64,000 bases of DNA from Bacteroidota bacterium (GTDB lineage: Bacteria > Bacteroidota > Bacteroidia > AKYH767-A > OLB10), in the NCBI GenBank assembly GCA_023251535.1, contig JAHEYP010000004.1, positions 113,039 through 177,038 on the forward strand, given 5' to 3'. A program made the translations under genes and the position numbers. The notes beneath the pieces are model-generated. The model had not been told where the DNA came from. It saw nothing but the letters and a program-made list of their open reading frames with translations, and made no database searches. The number at the start of each line of letters is the position of its first letter. The first letter of the stretch is position 1. This document shows, one piece after another, positions 58,159 to 64,000 of the stretch.

Positions 58159-59865
58159 ATGAAACGCTCTACATTAGCAATAATTGTTGCTGTTATATAT
58201 ATGCCATTTTTCTCCAACGCTCAAATATTTGAAATTATCAAAAACAGATCATTAGGGACCATTGGATATGAAAATTATCCATCATTAATAGCTATAAATG
58301 ATCATGAATTAATTATGGCTTGCCGTACAGAAGGCGATATTGATGGCGACAAAACAGATCCAATTTGCGATGATATAACCCAACCTTTTCGGTCCGATAT
58401 TTGGTTGATAAAATTGGATACATCACTTAACATAATTTGGAATAAAAGTTTGGGTGGCTCCTTTACCGAAAGCGAACCCACTTTATTTTTTGACAAAACA
58501 ACTAATCATATAATAATTTCTTGCACTTCGACATCAGATTCTAGCTGCGAAAAAACCTCAAATAGTTGCGCAAGCTCTCCAGATTTATGGCTTATTGAAA
58601 CAGATACGAGTGGAATAATAATTAATAATCAAAGATATGGAGGCACCAGTGAAGAATATAGACCGGGTCAGCTAATAAACTCAAAAAGAGAACATTTAAT
58701 ATGGGGAGCCTCTAAATCACAAATTAGTGGTGACAAAAGCTCCGCGAATCATAGCAACCAATCGGATATCTGGTTAATTAAAACTGATTCTCTAGGCAAC
58801 AAGATTTGGGACAAATCAATTGGCGGCTTAGGGACTGAATTTGCAATTTCCATATATGGTTTGAGTTACAATCCATCACTAATACAAGATTCAACAGAAG
58901 CTAATTGCTTTATCGTTGGAAGCACAAATAGTCCAGTAGGCGGTGATATTACTCAAGCACCCAACCCTTCGTTTCCAACCCTAAGCAATTTATGGATTGC
59001 AAAAATTGATTCACTAGGCAACAAACTATGGGACAAAAGATATGTTGGATATATGGCTCCATTTATTAATTCATTTAAAACAGAAAATGACGGCTTGCTT
59101 ATAGGGACGGTAGGCCTTTCCGGTTTTGATTTAACTGACACAAACAAAACTATTAGTGCAGAAAATGCATGGCTATTAAAAACAGACTCTCTAGGAAATA
59201 AAATTTGGGATCATTTTTATGGAGGAAGTGGCATACCGGTAAACGGTATTGGAGCAAGTGAAAGAGCTCTAAGTAAAATCGAAAAAGCCATTGACGGAGG
59301 ATATATAGTTACTTGTACAACTAATAACGACATAGGTTTCGACATTTCCGAACCAACGTATGGAGGTATGGATTATTGGCTTTTTAAGATTGATGACAAT
59401 GGTAATAAATTATGGGACAAACGATTTGGAGGATCTAAAAACGACTTTTGCGCCGGCTTTGTCCAAATGCCAGATACTTCAATTTTTATTTATGGGCATT
59501 CAGAAGCAGGTGGAATAAACTCTATCAAAACTGATTCAGGTCATTTTTATCAAGACATCTGGATAGTTCATTTCAAATACCATGATACCACCACTGTAAC
59601 TTCGGTTAATTCAAATTTCGAGTTTGAGCAGGGAATTAGACTTTTCCCTAATCCTGCTACCAACTTCTGTACGGTGCAATCGAACAAAGAGCGCATCAAT
59701 AATGTAATGGTTTATAATACCCTTGGAGAGTTAATTGATGAAATCAAAACGCCTTCGACTACAAGTATTCAAATACCTCTAGCATCATATCCACCGGGCT
59801 TGTATTTTGCAACAATAAAAAGCGAACACCATATCGTCACAAAAAAACTAGTCATAAAGAATTAA
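58159..59865 (+). CDS. Cassette protein B1: secreted repeat protein with T9SS type A sorting domain
   Basis: 568 aa; SP MKRSTLAIIVAVIYMPFFSNAQ; recurrent DSLGNKIWDKSIGGLGTE/GNKLWDKRFGGSKNDFCAGF blocks; C-term IRLFPNPATNFCTVQSNKERINNVMVYNTLGELIDEI...PPGLYFATIKSEHHIVTKKLVIKN. Confidence 0.85.
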   Translation: MKRSTLAIIVAVIYMPFFSNAQIFEIIKNRSLGTIGYENYPSLIAINDHELIMACRTEGDIDGDKTDPICDDITQPFRSDIWLIKLDTSLNIIWNKSLGGSFTESEPTLFFDKTTNHIIISCTSTSDSSCEKTSNSCASSPDLWLIETDTSGIIINNQRYGGTSEEYRPGQLINSKREHLIWGASKSQISGDKSSANHSNQSDIWLIKTDSLGNKIWDKSIGGLGTEFAISIYGLSYNPSLIQDSTEANCFIVGSTNSPVGGDITQAPNPSFPTLSNLWIAKIDSLGNKLWDKRYVGYMAPFINSFKTENDGLLIGTVGLSGFDLTDTNKTISAENAWLLKTDSLGNKIWDHFYGGSGIPVNGIGASERALSKIEKAIDGGYIVTCTTNNDIGFDISEPTYGGMDYWLFKIDDNGNKLWDKRFGGSKNDFCAGFVQMPDTSIFIYGHSEAGGINSIKTDSGHFYQDIWIVHFKYHDTTTVTSVNSNFEFEQGIRLFPNPATNFCTVQSNKERINNVMVYNTLGELIDEIKTPSTTSIQIPLASYPPGLYFATIKSEHHIVTKKLVIKN

Positions 59866-59888
59866 ATCAACTACGGCACAAAATATAA

Positions 59889-59919
59889 TTTGTTTATTAA
59901 ATATTAGTACTTATATTTG
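59889..59919 (+). promoter_or_regulatory. Candidate promoter of cassette 2 A gene: TTTG-N19-TATATTTG
   Basis: Both elements match the Bacteroidetes consensus exactly with 19-nt spacer. Confidence 0.6.
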
Positions 59920-59982
59920 ATTTGGGGAAAAGTTTAGTTTGAATCATTTGTTCTTTTATTTTAACCCTTAAATTTTAACCTT

Positions 59983-60087
59983 ATGAAAACACAAAACACG
60001 TTTTCTACAGAGCTAAACAGCTCCGAAATGACAGTCGCTAATAGTAAAATGGGGGGGGGGTATTTACCTCAGCCTAAATCCTCTTAA
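59983..60087 (+). CDS. Short OFF-phase ORF of A2: MKTQNTFSTELNSSEMTVANSKMGGGYLPQPKSS
   Basis: ATG 59983 to TAA 60085-60087. Confidence 0.6.
   Translation: MKTQNTFSTELNSSEMTVANSKMGGGYLPQPKSS
60051..60060 (+). repeat. Homopolymeric G tract (G10), A2
   Basis: AAAAT-GGGGGGGGGG-TATTTACC. Confidence 0.95.
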
Positions 60088-60133
60088 AAAGAAACCTAAA
60101 CGGCGACGATCAGCCTTAAATATTCTATCTTGT

Positions 60134-61657
60134 ATGGCAACAACAATCGGATTATTTGTTTCAACAGCAACTTCGGCTCAGTTCACAAATGCAGTTATTG
60201 CCGATAATCTTTACTCGCTATCTACTACACCAACCATCGTTAATAATGACATTTTAGATGACGGCAGCGATACTTATAGAGTTACATCCTTTTCAGACGC
60301 TGTAGGACCTCGTTCAGGAATTATGTGGGAATGCAATTTTGCAGGAAATTATTATACTGGTGATCTTCCATTAAATTATTATAGTATTTATAGCGGAGCC
60401 GTAGTAAACTATATTGATGTGAGTATTGTCAAGGATATAAATAGTAATGTTATTCATGCCTTAGCTGTTTTTTCTGTTAATTCTATTTATGGAAACCAAT
60501 GGTTGTTGGAAGATTTCATTTGGAATGGCACAGCATTTATCTCAAATCCTTCAATTCCTCAGTGGAGCATAGCTTATGGAAATTTTGGAACTACCATACA
60601 TATTGATGCTAATACCAATGGTGAGTTCATTGTGGTGTATGATGATGCGAATGGAGATTTGTATCATATAACAGGCTTATTAGCGGGGGAAGTGAATTTA
60701 TTTTCCTTGCAACCGTATAATTTACCTGGAATATCGCCTGATGTTACAATGTCACACGACAATTCAAATAATACTTACGTTTATTTAAGTTGTATTCGAA
60801 ATGGATTGATTTATATTTTGGATGACTTTTTTACAGTTACAAATACATCTCCTGCAACTAATTTAAATTTTTTGAGCAATCCTGGCGTTATTGTTTCACG
60901 ACCAAGGATATCTAGTCCAAATTCATTGGGAGGACCAAATGAATACGAGGTGGTATTTGAATGCACCAATAATGCACGAACCTATTACGAGATTCGAGGT
61001 TATAACAATGCGGCTGGATTTGGTTTCAGATATAATATTGGCACATTCGTACCTGGAGGAAATACAACTTCGGTTCCTAATCATCATCCTGTTGTGTCTT
61101 ACGACCAATATAACAACGTAAATGTGGGGTGGGTATTAGACAATTCTACCGGAGCAATTTCAGGAGCGTTTCAATCACATTATCCAATTGTAGTTCCTTG
61201 CGACAACACAGGAACACCAACTGTTTCTACATACTGGGAAACACCACGAGCAGGAGCCAATTTCGGCAACTATTTTAGCATTCCTTATTTAGCTCTATCA
61301 GGGCGACATTCATTTACAACAGATGACACCTATGTATCTACATATAGTCTTACGAATTCTGATTTTTTAACAAAATGGGCAACAATAAATAGTTCAAGTA
61401 GTTTGAAAATAGCCAATGTAAAAAACACTGTTACAAGCAACTTGCAAACCTTTATCCAAACTGCCGATCCCTTTAGTAAATACAAAACTACAATTTGGAA
61501 TACTGAAGGTCGAGAGGTATCTAGTCGTTATTTAAACTTAAGTGAAATAGAAAATTTCATCAAATCGAATTTAGATAATTTGCCTAGCGGCATCTATTTT
61601 ACTCGTTTATTTAACGACCAAAACCAAACTGCTTTTACAGGCAAAATTAACAACTAA
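60134..61657 (+). CDS. Cassette protein A2: paralog of A1
   Basis: 507 aa annotated ORF; upstream in-frame extension GIYLSLNPLKKKPKRRRSALNILSCMATTIGLFVSTATSAQF; ends near-identical to A1, centre divergent. Confidence 0.8.
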   Translation: MATTIGLFVSTATSAQFTNAVIADNLYSLSTTPTIVNNDILDDGSDTYRVTSFSDAVGPRSGIMWECNFAGNYYTGDLPLNYYSIYSGAVVNYIDVSIVKDINSNVIHALAVFSVNSIYGNQWLLEDFIWNGTAFISNPSIPQWSIAYGNFGTTIHIDANTNGEFIVVYDDANGDLYHITGLLAGEVNLFSLQPYNLPGISPDVTMSHDNSNNTYVYLSCIRNGLIYILDDFFTVTNTSPATNLNFLSNPGVIVSRPRISSPNSLGGPNEYEVVFECTNNARTYYEIRGYNNAAGFGFRYNIGTFVPGGNTTSVPNHHPVVSYDQYNNVNVGWVLDNSTGAISGAFQSHYPIVVPCDNTGTPTVSTYWETPRAGANFGNYFSIPYLALSGRHSFTTDDTYVSTYSLTNSDFLTKWATINSSSSLKIANVKNTVTSNLQTFIQTADPFSKYKTTIWNTEGREVSSRYLNLSEIENFIKSNLDNLPSGIYFTRLFNDQNQTAFTGKINN

Positions 61658-61670
61658 AAATTTCAACTTC

Positions 61671-61696
61671 AGGCAACTGCAAAATTGCAGTTGCCT
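61671..61696 (+). promoter_or_regulatory. RNA hairpin in A2-B2 spacer, co-varying with that of cassette 1
   Basis: AGGCAACTGCAA-aa-TTGCAGTTGCCT; spacer length 55 nt as in cassette 1. Confidence 0.7.
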
Positions 61697-61712
61697 ATTT
61701 ATTCCTATAATT

Positions 61713-63407
61713 ATGAAAAATATATTTATAGTAATTACTATAACGCTATTTCTTTTAACTTTACATTCCAACGCACAAGTTTTTGAAATCATTAAGAACA
61801 GAGCATTTGGAACAGTTGGGCATGAAATTTCCCCATCACTCATTTCAATAAATGACCACGAACTAATTATGGCTTGCAAAACGGATTGTGATTTAGACGG
61901 AGACAAAACAGATCCTATTTGTGATGACATAACTCAACCAGTAAGATCAGATATTTGGTTAGTGAAGATGGATACTGCTTTAAATATTATTTGGAATAGG
62001 AGCATTGGAGGTGCGTATACCGAAACCGAACCTAAGTTGATTTTCGATTCTATAAGCGGACACATTTTTATTGCATGTACTTCCATTTCAGATTCATCGT
62101 GCGATAAAACATCAAATAGTTTTGGAAATATCTCAGATTTTTGGGTTGTTGAATTAGATACTGCTGGCAATATTTTAAGTGAAAATCGATATGGTGGATT
62201 AAATCTAGAAGAAAGGCCATCTTTAGTTTATCTTCCTGACCGAAACCGATTAATATGTGGATATTCAAAATCATCCATAGGTGGCGACAAAACATCTGCA
62301 AACCATAGTACACAAAGTGACTTTTGGGTTATCAAAACAGACTCAATAGGTCAAATGATTTGGGATAAGTCATATGGAGGAACAGGATATGAGCTAAGTG
62401 GTTCCTCACCAGAATTCATTGAAAACACTTCAATATTTCTAGAAGATAGTTCATTTAATTTTTATTTATCCGGAGGAACGACTAGTCCTCAAAGTGGTGA
62501 CATTTCTCAACCACCATTAGTTGCTGGTCCAAATTATTGGTTAGCAAAGTTCGATTCATCCGGCAATAAAATATGGGATAAAAGATATTGTGGCACTATG
62601 GAAAGCCATTTTACCGTTTCAAAAAGTAATGACATGGGATTTGTCATATCTACCACTGGCGTTTCAGGCTTTGATATGACCGACACTAACAATGTCACAA
62701 ACAAATCTAATTTATGGGTAGCCAAACTAGATTCAATAGGAAACAAAAAATGGGATTACTTTTATGGAGGGAGTGGTTCTCCTGTAAATGGAATAGGATC
62801 TCAAGAAAGATTATCTTCATGTATCTCTAAAGTAAATAACGGGTATTTAATTTCTTGTACAACTTACAATGATTTAGGATATGAAATATCTGAAAATACA
62901 TATGGTGGGTGGGATTATTGGATAATAAAAATTGACGAAAACGGCAATAAAATTTGGGATAAACGTTTTGGAGGTTCAAAAAACGATGTTTGTGCCGGTT
63001 TTGTCCTAATTCCTGATTCATCATTATATATTTATGGATATTCTGATGCCGGAGGCGTAACAAGCATGAAAACCGATTCAGGTCATTTTTATCAAGACAT
63101 ATGGATTGTCCATTTCAAATACCATGATACTACCACTGTTACTTCTGTGAATTCTAGTTTTGAGTTTGAGCAGGGGATAAAACTTTTCCCTAATCCTGCA
63201 AACAATTTCTGCACCGTACAGTCGAGCAAAGAGCGCATCAACAGTGTATTAGTTTATAATACAATTGGAGAGTTAATCGATGAAATCAGGTCGCCTTCGG
63301 CTACAAGTATTCAAATTCCATTGGAAAACTTTCCTCCGGGGTTTTATTTCGTAACTGTTCAAAACGAGAATTATAGAATTACAAAAAAACTGGTGGTTTC
63401 TAGGTGA
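61713..63407 (+). CDS. Cassette protein B2: paralog of B1
   Basis: 564 aa; SP MKNIFIVITITLFLLTLHSNAQ; same repeat organisation and T9SS domain (IKLFPNPANNFCTVQSSKERINSVLVYNTIGELIDEI). Confidence 0.85.
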   Translation: MKNIFIVITITLFLLTLHSNAQVFEIIKNRAFGTVGHEISPSLISINDHELIMACKTDCDLDGDKTDPICDDITQPVRSDIWLVKMDTALNIIWNRSIGGAYTETEPKLIFDSISGHIFIACTSISDSSCDKTSNSFGNISDFWVVELDTAGNILSENRYGGLNLEERPSLVYLPDRNRLICGYSKSSIGGDKTSANHSTQSDFWVIKTDSIGQMIWDKSYGGTGYELSGSSPEFIENTSIFLEDSSFNFYLSGGTTSPQSGDISQPPLVAGPNYWLAKFDSSGNKIWDKRYCGTMESHFTVSKSNDMGFVISTTGVSGFDMTDTNNVTNKSNLWVAKLDSIGNKKWDYFYGGSGSPVNGIGSQERLSSCISKVNNGYLISCTTYNDLGYEISENTYGGWDYWIIKIDENGNKIWDKRFGGSKNDVCAGFVLIPDSSLYIYGYSDAGGVTSMKTDSGHFYQDIWIVHFKYHDTTTVTSVNSSFEFEQGIKLFPNPANNFCTVQSSKERINSVLVYNTIGELIDEIRSPSATSIQIPLENFPPGFYFVTVQNENYRITKKLVVSR

Positions 63408-63465
63408 TTAAATAATTAGATTGTAACATACCCATTTATTAATTTGACAGAATTATTAATAATTT

Positions 63466-63496
63466 CTTGCATTTTGATAAAATGTACTTATATTTG
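63466..63496 (+). promoter_or_regulatory. Candidate promoter of cassette 3 A gene: CTTG-N19-TATATTTG
   Basis: Same TATATTTG and spacer length as cassette 2. Confidence 0.55.
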
Positions 63497-63559
63497 ATTT
63501 GGGGAAAAGTTTAGTTTGATTCATTTGTTCTTTTATTTTAACCCTTAAATTTTAACCTT

Positions 63560-63664
63560 ATGAAAACACAAAACACGTTTTCTCCAGAGCTAAACAGCTC
63601 CGAAATGACAGTCGCTAACAGTAAAATGGGGGGGGGGGGTTTACCTCAACCTAGCATCTCTTAA
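63560..63664 (+). CDS. Short OFF-phase ORF of A3: MKTQNTFSPELNSSEMTVANSKMGGGGLPQPSIS
   Basis: ATG 63560 to TAA 63662-63664. Confidence 0.6.
   Translation: MKTQNTFSPELNSSEMTVANSKMGGGGLPQPSIS
63628..63639 (+). repeat. Homopolymeric G tract (G12), A3
   Basis: AAAAT-GGGGGGGGGGGG-TTTACC. Confidence 0.95.
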
Positions 63665-63710
63665 AAGAAAGTCAAAGCGACGACGAACACCTTTAAATCT
63701 TCTAAGTTCT

Positions 63711-64000
63711 ATGGCATTTACGATTGGAATATTTGTTACAACACCGACTTCGGCTCAGTTCACAAATGCAGTAATTGCCGACAATGTTTACTCGCTTACA
63801 ACTTACCCATCAATCGTAAATAACGATATATTAGATGATGGTAACAACACTTATAGAGTTACCGCCTTTTCCGATGCAGCAGGACCACGGTCAGGAATAA
63901 TGTGGGAATGCTTTTTTGCCGGCAATAATTATTCAGGTGATCTTCCATTAAACTATTATAGCGTATATAGCGGTGCAGTGGTAAATTATATTGATGTTAG
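63711..64000 (+). CDS. Cassette protein A3, 3'-truncated by window end
   Basis: Open from ATG 63711 (MAFTIGIFVTTPTSAQFTNAVIADNVYSLTTYPSIVNNDILDDGNNTYRVTAFSDAAGPRSGIMWECFFAG...) to base 64000; upstream in-frame extension VYLNLASLKRKSKRRRTPLNLLSS. Confidence 0.75.
   Translation, partial: MAFTIGIFVTTPTSAQFTNAVIADNVYSLTTYPSIVNNDILDDGNNTYRVTAFSDAAGPRSGIMWECFFAGNNYSGDLPLNYYSVYSGAVVNYIDV

Noticed and set aside
1-64000. Prophage, transposase, restriction or toxin-antitoxin island
   Set aside because: I recognised no integrase, transposase, phage structural, R-M or TA gene in the six-frame track; the unusual regions are repeat- or paralog-driven instead.

Overview
This 64-kb window is a Bacteroidetes-type chromosomal segment. 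The call rests on several T9SS C-terminal sorting domains, TTTG-N19-TAnnTTTG-type promoters, Reg_prop propellers and a MnmH-SelD pair. Most of 1-56 kb is ordinary housekeeping: an Nramp transporter with a DtxR regulator, pyrD, coaD/rsmD, lolD, rplS, clpS, plsY, prmA, a histidine-degradation cluster, pdxH, mnmH and selD. Non-routine regions: (i) two tandem ~1020-aa T9SS propeller proteins (28.4-34.5 kb) that are nearly identical only over their last ~0.7 kb; (ii) a 230-bp, three-unit, hairpin-rich tandem repeat downstream of a tRNA-Arg(ACG) gene (34.7-35.4 kb); (iii) a short REP-like array abutting an rsmI-like stop codon (50.27-50.44 kb). The most interesting region is (iv), 56.3-64 kb. It is a tandem array of two-gene cassettes (A-B, A-B, A...) encoding secreted T9SS-type proteins. 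Each A gene has the same promoter-like element, 5' leader and 22-codon start, followed by a homopolymeric G tract (10, 10, 12 G). The tract places the ATG out of frame with the large ORF in all three copies. Synonymous substitutions downstream of the tract show that the region between the tract and the annotated start is really coding (a basic n-region of a signal peptide). This supports a phase-variable (or slippage/frameshift-controlled) family of surface or secreted proteins. A co-varying hairpin lies in both 55-nt A-B spacers. The array runs off the right edge of the window.
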